DNA from: Microbacterium sp. MAH-37
GTDB taxonomy: Bacteria; Actinomycetota; Actinomycetes; Actinomycetales; Microbacteriaceae
Assembly: GCF_009758255.1 (NCBI RefSeq)
Contig: NZ_WSEN01000010.1
Span: forward strand, 558,001-622,000
Direction of reading: 5' to 3'
DNA: 64,000 nt
The notes beneath the pieces were generated by a model that was given only the letters and a program-made list of their open reading frames with translations, was not told the origin of the DNA and did not search any database. Made by a program: the position numbers and the translations under genes. Positions 14,746 to 23,139 of the stretch are shown here, one piece after another (positions within the stretch are counted from its first letter, which is position 1; every line of letters begins with the position of its first letter).

Positions 14746-17088
14746 ATGGCACGGGAATTCCAGGGGAAGATCGAACTCGACGTCCGCGACTCGCAAGGCG
14801 ACTGGGACGCCTTCCTGCCCAGCAAGGCACCGGCGGGATCGCCGAACGTGCTCGTCGTCCTCTATGACGACACGGGCATGGCCGCCTGGTCGCCTTATGG
14901 CGGCCGTATCAACATGCCCACGATGGACCGTCTCGCGAAGGGCGGACTCACCTACACCCAGTGGCACACCACCGCGCTGTGCTCACCGACGCGCTCGACG
15001 TTCCTCACCGGACGCAACCACCACCTGAACGGCTTCGCGACGATCTCGGAGTCGTCCACCGGGTTCCCCGGCTACAACTCGCACATCCCTGAGTCGAATG
15101 CGACGATGGCGAACGTGCTGCGGGATGCCGGGTGGTCGACGTTCTGGGTCGGCAAGAACCACAACGTGCCGATCGACGAGTGGACCGCCGGCGCCTCGAA
15201 GAAGCACTGGCCGCTCGCGCAGGGCTACGACCGGTTCTACGGCTTCATCGGCGGCGAGACCAACAACTGGTATCCGTCGCTTGCCGAGGACAACCACTAC
15301 ATCGATCAGCCCTACCTGCCCGAGGACGGGTACCACCTCTCGAAGGACCTCGCCGACCAGGCGCTGAAGATGATCCGCGACGTCAAGCAGACCGAGCCGG
15401 AGAAGCCCTGGTACCTGTGGTTCTGCCCCGGCGCCAACCACGCCCCGCACCACGCGCCCGAAGAGTACATCGCCAAGTACAAGGGCATGTTCGACGACGG
15501 CTACGAGGCGTACCGTGAGTGGGTGCTGGAGCGGATGAAGGAGAAGGGAATCGTCCCCGAGGACACCGAACTGACTCCGCTGAACCCGATGCCCGACGGC
15601 ACCTTCTCGCAGAGCGACGAGGTGCTCCCCTGGGACACGCTGTCCGCCGAGCAGAAGGCCATGTTCAGCCGCATGGCCGAGGTGTACGCCGGTTTCAGCG
15701 AGTACACCGACAGCCAGGTGGGCCGCATCATCGACTACCTCGAGGAATCAGGACAACTCGACAACACCCTCGTCATCTACTGCGCCGACAACGGCGCATC
15801 CGGCGAGGGCTCGCCGAACGGATCGGTCAACGAGGGCAAGATCTTCGGCGGCTATCCGGACAGCCTCGAGGAGAACCTCAAGCTGGTCGACAGACTCGGT
15901 TCCCCGGACACCTACAACCACTACCCCACGGGGTGGGCGGCGGCGTTCTCGACCCCGTACAAGATGTTCAAGCGCTACACCTACCAGGGCGGTGTGGCCG
16001 ACCCGATGGTGATCCACTGGCCGGCCGGATTCTCGGCCAAGGGCGAGATCCGTCACCAGTACCACCACTCGGTCGACGTGGTCCCGACGATCCTCGAGGC
16101 GTGCGGAGTCTCCTTCCCCGGCACCTACAACGGCATCGAGCAGACCCCCCTCTCTGGAGTCTCGATGGTGCCGTCCTTCACGGCGGCACCGGACGGGCCG
16201 ACCAACAAGAAGACCCAGTACTTCGAGATGTTCGGTCAGCGTGGCATCTGGCACGAGGGGTGGAAGGCCGTCACAGTACACGGTCCGGTCAGCGGCAAGG
16301 GCGACTTCCCGAACGACGTCTGGGAGCTGTACCACACTGATGTCGACCGGGCCGAGGCGCACGATCTCGCCGCCGAGCACCCCGACAAGCTCGAGGAGCT
16401 CAAGGCGCTGTGGCTCGAGGAGGCGAAGGGCAACCTGGTGCTGCCGCTGAACGACCTGCAGATCATCGGCAACCCGAAGGACTTCGAGACCTTCATGAAG
16501 ATGGAGTTCCACCAGCCGGCACCGCCCTCGGGACAGTTCACGTACTACCCGGGAACCAGCGAGGTGCCGGAGCGGTCCGCGGCGAACGTGCACGGTGGCT
16601 CGTACAAGATCGCAGCGGAGATAGAGTTCACCCCCGACACCGAGGGCGTGATCTTCGCGCACGGCTCGCGGTTCGGCGGCCACGCCCTGGTGGTGAAGGA
16701 CGGGCAGGTGCACTACGTGTACAACTTCCTCGGCATCCCGCCGGAGGATCGGGTCTCCGCCCCCGTGCCGACCTCGGGCAGGCACATCATCGGTGTCGAG
16801 TTCGTCAAGGAGGGCACCGGCGACTACCGGGAGCCGAAGGGTCCGGTTCGGCTGTACATCGACGACCAGCAGGTCGGCGAGAAGCAGATCCGCACGATCC
16901 TCGGTCACTTCTCGCTGTGCGGTGAGGGACTGACGATCGGCCGCGACAGCGCCGATCCGGTCTCGTCCCTGTACGGCTACGGGTTCGACTTCACCGGCGG
17001 CGAGATCGCCAAGGTCGTCTTCGACATCGCCGACGACGCGTACATCGACCTCGAGGCGCACCTCGCCGCCGCGATGGCGCGCGACTGA
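14746..17088 (+). CDS. arylsulfatase, type I cysteine sulfatase (copy 1)
   Basis: Hydrolyses sulfate esters using formylglycine. In this 780-residue protein the modified cysteine is Cys79 in CSPTRSTFLTGR. Calcium ligands are D41-D42 in YDDTG and the ADNGASGEG motif; KNHNVP and HAPHHAP supply active-site lysine and histidines. A C-terminal region (about 610-780) is beta-rich. No Sec or Tat signal is present, so it should be cytoplasmic and act on imported or small diffusible sulfate esters. The start at 14746 follows AAAGGGAG; a GTG at 14719 is less likely. It is a tandem paralogue of the next gene. Confidence 0.94.
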   Translation: MAREFQGKIELDVRDSQGDWDAFLPSKAPAGSPNVLVVLYDDTGMAAWSPYGGRINMPTMDRLAKGGLTYTQWHTTALCSPTRSTFLTGRNHHLNGFATISESSTGFPGYNSHIPESNATMANVLRDAGWSTFWVGKNHNVPIDEWTAGASKKHWPLAQGYDRFYGFIGGETNNWYPSLAEDNHYIDQPYLPEDGYHLSKDLADQALKMIRDVKQTEPEKPWYLWFCPGANHAPHHAPEEYIAKYKGMFDDGYEAYREWVLERMKEKGIVPEDTELTPLNPMPDGTFSQSDEVLPWDTLSAEQKAMFSRMAEVYAGFSEYTDSQVGRIIDYLEESGQLDNTLVIYCADNGASGEGSPNGSVNEGKIFGGYPDSLEENLKLVDRLGSPDTYNHYPTGWAAAFSTPYKMFKRYTYQGGVADPMVIHWPAGFSAKGEIRHQYHHSVDVVPTILEACGVSFPGTYNGIEQTPLSGVSMVPSFTAAPDGPTNKKTQYFEMFGQRGIWHEGWKAVTVHGPVSGKGDFPNDVWELYHTDVDRAEAHDLAAEHPDKLEELKALWLEEAKGNLVLPLNDLQIIGNPKDFETFMKMEFHQPAPPSGQFTYYPGTSEVPERSAANVHGGSYKIAAEIEFTPDTEGVIFAHGSRFGGHALVVKDGQVHYVYNFLGIPPEDRVSAPVPTSGRHIIGVEFVKEGTGDYREPKGPVRLYIDDQQVGEKQIRTILGHFSLCGEGLTIGRDSADPVSSLYGYGFDFTGGEIAKVVFDIADDAYIDLEAHLAAAMARD

Positions 17089-17101
17089 ATCATCCGATCC
17101 G

Positions 17102-17133
17102 GGCGAGGGGGTGCCGTCGGGCATCCCCTCGCC
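17102..17133 (+). terminator. hairpin after arylsulfatase 1
   Basis: A 14-bp stem GGCGAGGGGGTGCC / GGCATCCCCTCGCC (one G-U pair) around a GTCG loop, followed by ATTAGTTT. It starts 14 nt after the stop and should end or attenuate transcription before the second sulfatase. Confidence 0.75.
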
Positions 17134-17189
17134 ATTAGTTTGGGAACGTCGGATGCTCGCCGATGGCGTCCGCGGTGGAAGGGAGCACC

Positions 17190-19514
17190 ATGACCAAGGA
17201 ATTCCAGGGGAAGATCGCGCTCGACGTGCGCGATTCGGTGGCCGACTGGGCGCCGTACGAGCCCGTGAAGGCGGCTGAGGGGTCGCCCAACATCCTCGTC
17301 ATCCTCTACGACGACACCGGCATGGCCTCGTGGTCGCCGTACGGCGGCCGCATCAACATGCCCACGCTCGACCGCCTCGCGGCGAACGGCCTGACCTACA
17401 CGCAGTGGCACACCACCGCGCTGTGCTCGCCGACCCGCTCGACATTCCTCACCGGACGCAACCACCACGTCAACGGCATGGGCAACATCATGGAGGGCAC
17501 CAACGGGTTCCCCGGACTCTCCGGCCACATCCCCGAGTCGTGCGCCACCATCGGCCAGGTGCTGCAGAAGAACGGTTACTCCACGTTCTGGGTGGGCAAG
17601 AACCACAACGTGCCCGAGGAGGACATCTCCACCGGTGGCAGCAAGGAGCAGTGGCCGCTCGCGCAGGGCTTCGACCGGTTCTACGGCTTCCTCGGCGGCG
17701 AGACGAACAACTGGTACCCCGACCTCGTCGAGGACAACCACTTCATCGAGCCCCCGTACACCCCGGAGGAGGGCTACCACCTCTCCAAGGATCTGGCCGA
17801 TCAGACCATCCGCCTGATCCGCGACCAGAACGCGTCGAACCCATCCAAGCCCTGGTACACCTGGTTCTGCCCGGGTGCGAACCACGCCCCGCACCACGCG
17901 CCGAAGGACTACATCGACAAGTACAAGGGGCAGTTCGACGACGGCTACGACGCGTACCGCGAGTGGGTGCTCGGTCGCATGATCGAGCGCGGCATCCTGC
18001 CCGCCGACACGGCACTGACGCCGATCAACCCGATGCCGGAGGACCAGGCGAACGCCGCCGACTACGTCAAGCCGTGGGACTCGCTGTCCGACGACGAGAA
18101 GCGTCTGTTCGCCCGCATGGCCGAGGTGTTCGCCGGCTTCAGCGAGTACACCGACGTGCAGATCGGCCGCATCATCGACTACCTCGAGGACTCCGGTCAG
18201 CTCGACAACACGCTCATCTTCTACTGCGCCGACAACGGGGCATCCGGTGAGGGCTCCCCCGACGGCTCGGTCAACGAGAACAAGTTCTTCAACGGGTTCC
18301 CCGACGACTTGAAGGAGAACCTCGACAAGATCGGCGTGCTGGGCGGCCCCGAGACGTACAACCACTACCCGACCGGGTGGGCGACGGCGTTCTCGACCCC
18401 GTTCCAGATGTTCAAGCGGTACTCGCAGTTCTCGGGCGGCACCTGCGACCCGATGATCATCCACTGGCCGGCCGGCATCAAGGCCAAGGGCGAGATCCGG
18501 CACCAGTACCACCACTCGACCGACATCGTCGCGACCGTGCTCGACGTGATCGGCATCGAGATGCCGGACGTGTTCCGCGGTGTCGAGCAGCGTCCGCTCG
18601 ATGGCGTCTCGATGAAGTACTCCTTCGACGCGGCGCCCGACGGGCAGACCGAGAAGAAGGTGCAGTACTACGCGATGCTCGGCACGCGCGGCATCTGGAA
18701 GGACGGCTGGAAGGCCGCCGCCATCCACGCCCCGCTCACCGGCCACGGCCGCTTCGACGAGGACCGCTGGGAGCTCTACCACGTGGCAGAGGACCGCTCG
18801 GAGTCGAAGGACCTCGCCGCCGAGCACCCCGAGAAGCTGCAGGAGCTCATCGACGCCTGGTTCGAGGAGGCCGAGAAGAACAACGTGCTTCCACTCGATG
18901 ACCGCTCCGCCCGCGACCAGCTCACCATCGAGCGCCCGCAGGCCGAGCCGCCGCGCACCCGGTACATCTACTACCCCGACACCACGGCCGTGGCCGAGAG
19001 CGTCGCGGTGAACGTGCGTGGCAGGTCGTACAAGATCATCGCCGACGTCGTGCTCGAGGAAGGTGCCGAGGGCGTACTGTTCGCACACGGCTCCCGTTTC
19101 GGCGGGCACTCGCTGTTCATCAAGGACAATAAGCTGAACTACGTGTACAACTTCCTCGGCATCCCGCCGGAGCAGACGTTCACGTCGGGCGAGCTGACCC
19201 CGGGCAAGCACGCCCTGGGCGTCGAGTTCATCCGCGAAAGCGCCGGCGAGCACGGCGAGTCGATCGGTACCGCGAAGCTCTACGTCGACGACCAGGTCGT
19301 CGCCGAGGGCCCGATGCGCGCGCAGGTCGGCAAGTTCACCCTCGCCGGCGACGGACTGTGCATCGGCTACGACAGCGGCGACGCCGTCAGCGGACAGTAC
19401 TCCGACGGCTTCCCGTTCACCGGCGGCAAACTGCTCGGCGTTGGTGTCGACGTGAGCGAGGAGCAGTACCTCGACCTCGAGCTCGAGGCCCTCGCCGCGC
19501 TCGCGCGCGAGTAA
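17190..19514 (+). CDS. arylsulfatase, type I cysteine sulfatase (copy 2)
   Basis: A 774-residue paralogue of the preceding sulfatase with the same architecture: YDDTG at 40-44, Cys79 in CSPTRSTFLTGR, KNHNVP, ADNGASGEG and a C-terminal beta-rich region. The first 90 residues are nearly identical between copies (EFQGKI, LDVRDS, GGRINMPT), while middle and C-terminal parts diverge, for instance an inserted QFSGGTCD here. The start at 17190 follows GGAAGGGAG. There is no signal peptide. Tandem duplication with divergence suggests different sulfate-ester preferences, both served by the FGE upstream. Confidence 0.94.
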   Translation: MTKEFQGKIALDVRDSVADWAPYEPVKAAEGSPNILVILYDDTGMASWSPYGGRINMPTLDRLAANGLTYTQWHTTALCSPTRSTFLTGRNHHVNGMGNIMEGTNGFPGLSGHIPESCATIGQVLQKNGYSTFWVGKNHNVPEEDISTGGSKEQWPLAQGFDRFYGFLGGETNNWYPDLVEDNHFIEPPYTPEEGYHLSKDLADQTIRLIRDQNASNPSKPWYTWFCPGANHAPHHAPKDYIDKYKGQFDDGYDAYREWVLGRMIERGILPADTALTPINPMPEDQANAADYVKPWDSLSDDEKRLFARMAEVFAGFSEYTDVQIGRIIDYLEDSGQLDNTLIFYCADNGASGEGSPDGSVNENKFFNGFPDDLKENLDKIGVLGGPETYNHYPTGWATAFSTPFQMFKRYSQFSGGTCDPMIIHWPAGIKAKGEIRHQYHHSTDIVATVLDVIGIEMPDVFRGVEQRPLDGVSMKYSFDAAPDGQTEKKVQYYAMLGTRGIWKDGWKAAAIHAPLTGHGRFDEDRWELYHVAEDRSESKDLAAEHPEKLQELIDAWFEEAEKNNVLPLDDRSARDQLTIERPQAEPPRTRYIYYPDTTAVAESVAVNVRGRSYKIIADVVLEEGAEGVLFAHGSRFGGHSLFIKDNKLNYVYNFLGIPPEQTFTSGELTPGKHALGVEFIRESAGEHGESIGTAKLYVDDQVVAEGPMRAQVGKFTLAGDGLCIGYDSGDAVSGQYSDGFPFTGGKLLGVGVDVSEEQYLDLELEALAALARE

Positions 19515-19526
19515 CCGCATCCGACG

Positions 19527-19563
19527 TCGAACGGGGCGGGAGGACTTCGGTCCCCCGCCCCGT
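19527..19563 (+). terminator. UUCG-capped terminator after arylsulfatase 2
   Basis: Near-perfect stem GAACGGGGCGGGAGGAC / GTCCCCCGCCCCGTTC with a stable TTCG tetraloop, 12 nt after the stop codon. Confidence 0.85.
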
Positions 19564-19586
19564 TCGCGTTCTGCCGCGGCGCGGCA

Positions 19587-19818
19587 CACCCGCAACCGTT
19601 GAGACCGGAACGTCTGGCGGCCTGCATCCTCAACGGAGCGAATCGCCTTATCAGCTCCGGTCTCACTCGTTGCGGGTGTTTCGGTCCGTGCACCCACAAC
19701 CGTTGCGACCGGAACGACCCGGGGCCCACGGCGACGACCGATCGAAGCACCCAACCCGCTCCGGTCTCACTCGCTGCGGGTGCTTCGGCGCACACACCCG
19801 CAACCGTTGCGACTGGAG
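19587..19818. repeat. paired inverted-arm repeat, cluster 2 (five arms)
   Basis: In the 340-nt gap between arylsulfatase 2 and the convergent glycosyltransferase, five arms alternate: left 19587-19610, right 19654-19678, left 19691-19714, right 19758-19782, left 19795-19818. Left arms read CACCCGCAACCGTTGAGACC plus GGAA (or close); right arms read GCTCCGGTCTCACTCG plus NTGCGGGTG. Both complete left-right pairs enclose exactly 43 nt of unrelated sequence. Linkers between elements are 12 nt and contain TTCGG. No ORF with coding character was found. The family is shared with 3833-3941. Confidence 0.9.
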
Positions 19819-19854
19819 TAGCAGAGGGGCCCTTGCGGGCCGATCGGCGGAGGC

Positions 19855-21069
19855 TCAGGCCGGCAGCGGCTCGTCGCGGTAGAGCGCCTCGAACGTGTCC
19901 AGCGTGCGGTTGATGTCGTGCACGGCGACGCCGTCGAGCGACGCGCGCTGCATCCGCTCGTACTCCGCGGGAGACGCGGTCAGCACGCGGGTGATCTTCT
20001 CGGCGAGGTCGTCGACGTTCCCCGGCTCGAACAGGTAGCCGTTCTCGCCGTCGTGCACCAGGTGCGGCAGCGCCACGGCGTCGGCGCCGACCACCGGCAG
20101 CGCCGAGGCCATCGCCTCCATCGTCACGATCGACTGCAGCTCGGCGATCGACGCGATCACGAAGACGGATGCCCGGGAGTAGAGGTCCCGCAGCTCCTCG
20201 TCCGTCACGCGCCCGTGGAAAGTGACCCGGTCCGACAGCCCGAGCTGCCCGGCGAGGTGCTCGAGGTTCTTGCGCTGGTCACCGCCGCCGGCGATGTCGA
20301 AGTGCACGTCGAGCGCCGGGTCGAGCTTCGTCATCGCGCGCAGCACGACGTCGACCTGCTTCTCGCCGGTGAGCCGGCCGACGAACAGCAGGCGGTTCTT
20401 CTCGCGCGGGGCGATCACGGGCGTGTAGTTGCGGCGGTCGATGCCGCAGGAGACCGGCACGACCCCGCTGATGTCGATCGTCTTCTCGAGGAAGTCCGCC
20501 GCCTTGCGCGTGGGCGTGGTGACGGCGCGCGCCATGCGCAGCGTGCGCTCGGCGTCGTCCCACGCGAGCTTCAGCACCGGGGCGTTCACGAAGTCCGGCA
20601 TGGCCGTGTGGTCGAGGATGTTCTCGGCCATGACGTGGTTCGTCGCCACGATCGGGATGCCGCGCTGCCGCGCGATCCGCGCCAGCCCTCGGCCGATGAT
20701 GATGTGCGACTGGATGTGCACGACGTCGGGCTGCACCTCGGTGAGCACCTTGCGTGCGTAGTGCTTCGCCCGCCAGGGCCAGACGAACCGCAGCCAGTCG
20801 TGCGGCAGCCAGCGCACCGACGGCAGCCGGTGCATCGTCAGGGACTCACCCTCGATGACCTCGGTGTGGGTCTCGGAGCGGCGGTAGCGGGTGTTCGGCG
20901 CGACGACGTGCACGTCGTGCCCACGCTCGACGAGGCCGGCAGCGAGCCGCTCGGCGAAGCGGGCGGCCCCGTTGATGTCGGGGTAGAACGTGTCGCAGCC
21001 GATGAGGATGGTCAGCGGGCGGGCGGTCGGGGTCGCCGAGTCCACGCTCTGATCGTCGGAGGATGTCAC
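19855..21069 (-). CDS. glycosyltransferase family 4 protein
   Basis: A retaining GT-B glycosyltransferase of about 404 residues. The N-terminal domain begins LTILIGCDTFYPDINGAARF. The C-terminal nucleotide-sugar domain has LLFVGRLTGEKQVDVVLRA, the HGRVTDEELRDLYSRA stretch, and an E-x7-E-like region written ELQSIVTMEAMASALPVVG. It resembles the PimB/MgtA-type mannosyltransferases of actinobacteria that act on membrane glycolipids, but the acceptor is unknown. The GTG at 21069 follows GGGAG; an upstream start at 21159 would add 30 low-complexity residues. Convergent with the sulfatases. Confidence 0.88.
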   Translation of the reverse strand: MTSSDDQSVDSATPTARPLTILIGCDTFYPDINGAARFAERLAAGLVERGHDVHVVAPNTRYRRSETHTEVIEGESLTMHRLPSVRWLPHDWLRFVWPWRAKHYARKVLTEVQPDVVHIQSHIIIGRGLARIARQRGIPIVATNHVMAENILDHTAMPDFVNAPVLKLAWDDAERTLRMARAVTTPTRKAADFLEKTIDISGVVPVSCGIDRRNYTPVIAPREKNRLLFVGRLTGEKQVDVVLRAMTKLDPALDVHFDIAGGGDQRKNLEHLAGQLGLSDRVTFHGRVTDEELRDLYSRASVFVIASIAELQSIVTMEAMASALPVVGADAVALPHLVHDGENGYLFEPGNVDDLAEKITRVLTASPAEYERMQRASLDGVAVHDINRTLDTFEALYRDEPLPA

Positions 21070-21173
21070 GGAGTAGTCGCTCCCAGTGCGGCCGGAGGGT
21101 GCCCGGTCGGGCGCACGCCACTCTACCCGAGGGCACTGTGTCGGCCTCGGAGCCCGCACCGAGCGGCATCCTC

Positions 21174-21179
21174 TACCCT
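21174..21179 (+). promoter_or_regulatory. -10 box TACCCT of the 194-aa hypothetical gene
   Basis: TACCCT ends 6 nt before the ATG at 21186, another leaderless arrangement. Confidence 0.5.
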
Positions 21180-21185
21180 CTTGTC

Positions 21186-21770
21186 ATGCGCCTCGTCTCC
21201 TCCGCCGATCCCGACCTCTGGATCCCCGTCACCGGCTCGCTGGGCTGGAAGGGACGACGGCATCGCAAGGCCGCCATCCGGATGCTGCTGGGGCAGGCCG
21301 GCTCTGCGATGGGCGGCGAGGCCAGGAAGGGCTCGGCGTTCGGCTCGTGGCTGGCCAGCCAGGCGGCACCGTTCGCGATGCGCAAGGCCGACGGCCGCGT
21401 GCTGGCGTGGACCTGGAAGGCCGACCCTGATCTCGTGGTCGCGATCGCGACCACGCAGGAGCTCACCCCGCAGCTGCGCACCGCGCGCGCGATGATGCCG
21501 ATGGAGTACGACGACACGGTCAGTTTCGCCACCCCGCTGGGTGTGGGCGAGAAGCTGATGATGGCGCTGCCGCCGACCCCGGGCACTCCCCCGTTCGCGA
21601 CCTACACCTGGGACACCGGCACCCATCTGATCACGCTGAACGCCGTGTGCGGCGACCGGGAGCGGTTCGGGACGGTCGAGGGCGCGCTCGACGACCTCGC
21701 CCGCAGCCTGCGCATCGCCGACGACGTGACCGGCGGCGAGTCGCAGGTGCTGCGCCTGCCGCCGGCCTGA
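21186..21770 (+). CDS. conserved hypothetical protein (194 aa)
   Basis: A soluble protein without signal peptide or membrane segments; family not recognised. It opens MRLVSSADPDLWIPV, has a basic stretch GWKGRRHRKAAIRML, then alternating beta-like segments such as GRVLAWTWKADPDLVVAIATT and a proline-rich turn ALPPTPGTPPFATYTW. The closing part GTVEGALDDLARSLRIAD looks helical. Codon use is normal for the genome and a leaderless promoter precedes it, so it is a real gene. It is divergent from the glycosyltransferase across a 116-nt gap. Confidence 0.75.
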   Translation: MRLVSSADPDLWIPVTGSLGWKGRRHRKAAIRMLLGQAGSAMGGEARKGSAFGSWLASQAAPFAMRKADGRVLAWTWKADPDLVVAIATTQELTPQLRTARAMMPMEYDDTVSFATPLGVGEKLMMALPPTPGTPPFATYTWDTGTHLITLNAVCGDRERFGTVEGALDDLARSLRIADDVTGGESQVLRLPPA

Positions 21771-21782
21771 CGGCCGCCGCAC

Positions 21783-21895
21783 AGGGATGCCTTTCGGTGC
21801 TGCGACGCCCGCCGAGCACCCTGATCCCGGAAGCGGTGGCCCGCAGGGATGCCTTTCGGTGCTGCGACGCCCGCGGAGCACCGAAACCCATCCCT
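21783..21895. repeat. 51-nt hairpin repeat, tandem pair in a convergent gap
   Basis: A complete 51-nt unit (21845-21895) has arms AGGGATGCCTTTCGGTGCT and AGCACCGAAACCCATCCCT, which pair except for a 2-nt internal mismatch, around a 13-nt loop. A second unit starting at 21783 copies its first 38 nt with a single change and then loses the 3' arm. The pair fills the gap between the convergent 194-aa gene and the DHFR-like gene. Relatives lie at 24267-24317, 58495-58545 and 58588-58638. Confidence 0.9.
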
Positions 21896-21914
21896 CGGCC
21901 GATGGCGGATGCCC

Positions 21915-22484
21915 TCAGGCGGCTCGCTCGTACTCGGCGAGCACGACGCCCGAGTCGAAGGCCGTGGTCGCCGTGCGCGCGAGTGTGGTCGGTGCGAAGC
22001 CGCGCCCTCCGAAGAGCGGGATGCCGCCGCCCAGGACCACCGGGCTTATCTTGAGCACCAGGCGGTCGATCTCGTCGGCGAGCGCCGCCGCGAGCGCGCC
22101 GCCGCCGCACAGCCAGATCCCCTTGCCCGGTTCGGCCTTCAGCTCGCGCACGACCTCGACCGGGTCGCGATCGGTGAACTCCACACCCTCGACGGGCTCT
22201 GGGCCGCGACTGGTGAAGACCACCTGACGCAGGTGGTTGTAGGGGCTGGGCAGCATCGGGAGTCCGACGGCGTAGGTGTTCCAGCCCATCACGACGGTGT
22301 CGAACGGACCGTCCTCGGCCGGGACGCCGGCCATGTCGGCGAGCGCCGTCGGCACGGTGCCGCGGAACCGTTCGCCCACCACGGCCATGTGGTCGCCCAC
22401 CGCGCTGAAGAAGTCGAACTCCCCCTCGGGGCCGGCGATGAAACCGTCGATGCTGACGGCGACGAAGTAGGTGAGTTCTCGCAT
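21915..22484 (-). CDS. dihydrofolate reductase-like / RibD C-terminal domain protein
   Basis: A 189-residue single-domain NADPH-binding protein. It begins MRELTYFVAVSIDGFIAGPEGEFDFF, the standard start of this group, and has VVMGWNTY and GKGIWLCGGGALAAALADEIDRLVL for cofactor binding. Such proteins are typically stand-alone reductases of unknown substrate rather than housekeeping DHFR. The start at 22484 has GGAGAG 4 nt upstream. It is divergent from a TetR gene with a shared 18-nt direct-repeat operator, so it is probably that regulator's target. Confidence 0.88.
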   Translation of the reverse strand: MRELTYFVAVSIDGFIAGPEGEFDFFSAVGDHMAVVGERFRGTVPTALADMAGVPAEDGPFDTVVMGWNTYAVGLPMLPSPYNHLRQVVFTSRGPEPVEGVEFTDRDPVEVVRELKAEPGKGIWLCGGGALAAALADEIDRLVLKISPVVLGGGIPLFGGRGFAPTTLARTATTAFDSGVVLAEYERAA

Positions 22485-22497
22485 ACGCTCTCCATTC

Positions 22498-22550
22498 ACA
22501 ACAGGTGCAGTGGTTAGAGACTACAACAGGTGCAGTGGTTGCGCTAGGGT
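22498..22550. promoter_or_regulatory. direct-repeat operator and divergent promoters, DHFR-like/tetR
   Basis: ACAACAGGTGCAGTGGTT occurs twice (22498-22515 and 22523-22540), 25 nt apart. Each copy is itself an imperfect palindrome, AAC-AGG-TGCA-GTG-GTT. The tetR -10 TAGGGT (22545-22550) ends 6 nt before its ATG, placing its -35 in the second copy. A minus-strand -10 TAGTCT (22518-22523) lies between the copies. Repressor binding would block both promoters. Confidence 0.75.
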
Positions 22551-22556
22551 CAATTC

Positions 22557-23129
22557 ATGGCCAAGAACGAGGCACGGCGCAACATCCTCGCCGACGCCGG
22601 CATCGCGGTGCTGGCGAGCGAGGGCTCACGAGGACTCACCCACCGGGCGATCGACGAACGCGCCGGCGTGCCGATCGGCACCGCCTCGAACTACTTCCGC
22701 AGCCGCGACGCCCTGATCGCCGGGCTGTTCGAGCGCATAGGGGTGCGCCTCGGGCCGACATCCGAGGATCTCGCGACCCGAGCCGCCGAGAAGCCGAGCC
22801 GTGCGCTGTTCGCCGGTTACATGCGCGACATCGTGCGCCGCCTGTCGACGGAGCGCGAGGTGACCCTCGCCCTGTTCGAGCTTCGACTCGAGTCCGCCCG
22901 GCGCCCGGAACTGGCTGAGACGATGGCGGCCTGGCAGCGGGCCGCGTTCGAGGGCGACATCGCGTTCAATCAGGCCGCCGGACTGCCGGGTGGGCGCCGC
23001 GAGATCGCGCTGTTCCACTACGCGCTCGACGGGCTGCTGCTCGACCGGCTCACGTCACCGATCGATCCGGACACCCCGACCGATGATGTCGTCGACGCTT
23101 TGGTGAACGGTCTGCTTCCCGAGATTTAA
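22557..23129 (+). CDS. TetR family transcriptional regulator
   Basis: A 190-residue repressor. The N-terminal helix-turn-helix (about 8-55) reads RRNILADAGIAVLASEGSRGLTHRAIDERAG followed by VPIGTASNYFRSRDALI, a classical TetR recognition helix. The C-terminal ligand domain is helical, with no recognisable pocket signature. Probably leaderless. It likely represses itself and the divergent DHFR-like reductase through the twin 18-nt repeats. The inducer is unknown. Confidence 0.9.
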   Translation: MAKNEARRNILADAGIAVLASEGSRGLTHRAIDERAGVPIGTASNYFRSRDALIAGLFERIGVRLGPTSEDLATRAAEKPSRALFAGYMRDIVRRLSTEREVTLALFELRLESARRPELAETMAAWQRAAFEGDIAFNQAAGLPGGRREIALFHYALDGLLLDRLTSPIDPDTPTDDVVDALVNGLLPEI

Positions 23130-23139
23130 TGAAGTGCGG

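Noticed and set aside
16977..19754. A 925-codon open frame on the minus strand
   Set aside because: It runs antisense to arylsulfatase 2, is arginine/valine-rich without motifs, and is explained by the high GC content of the real gene.
19587..19818. CRISPR array
   Set aside because: Repeats alternate in orientation, arms differ in sequence, only two interiors are equal in length and no cas gene is present.
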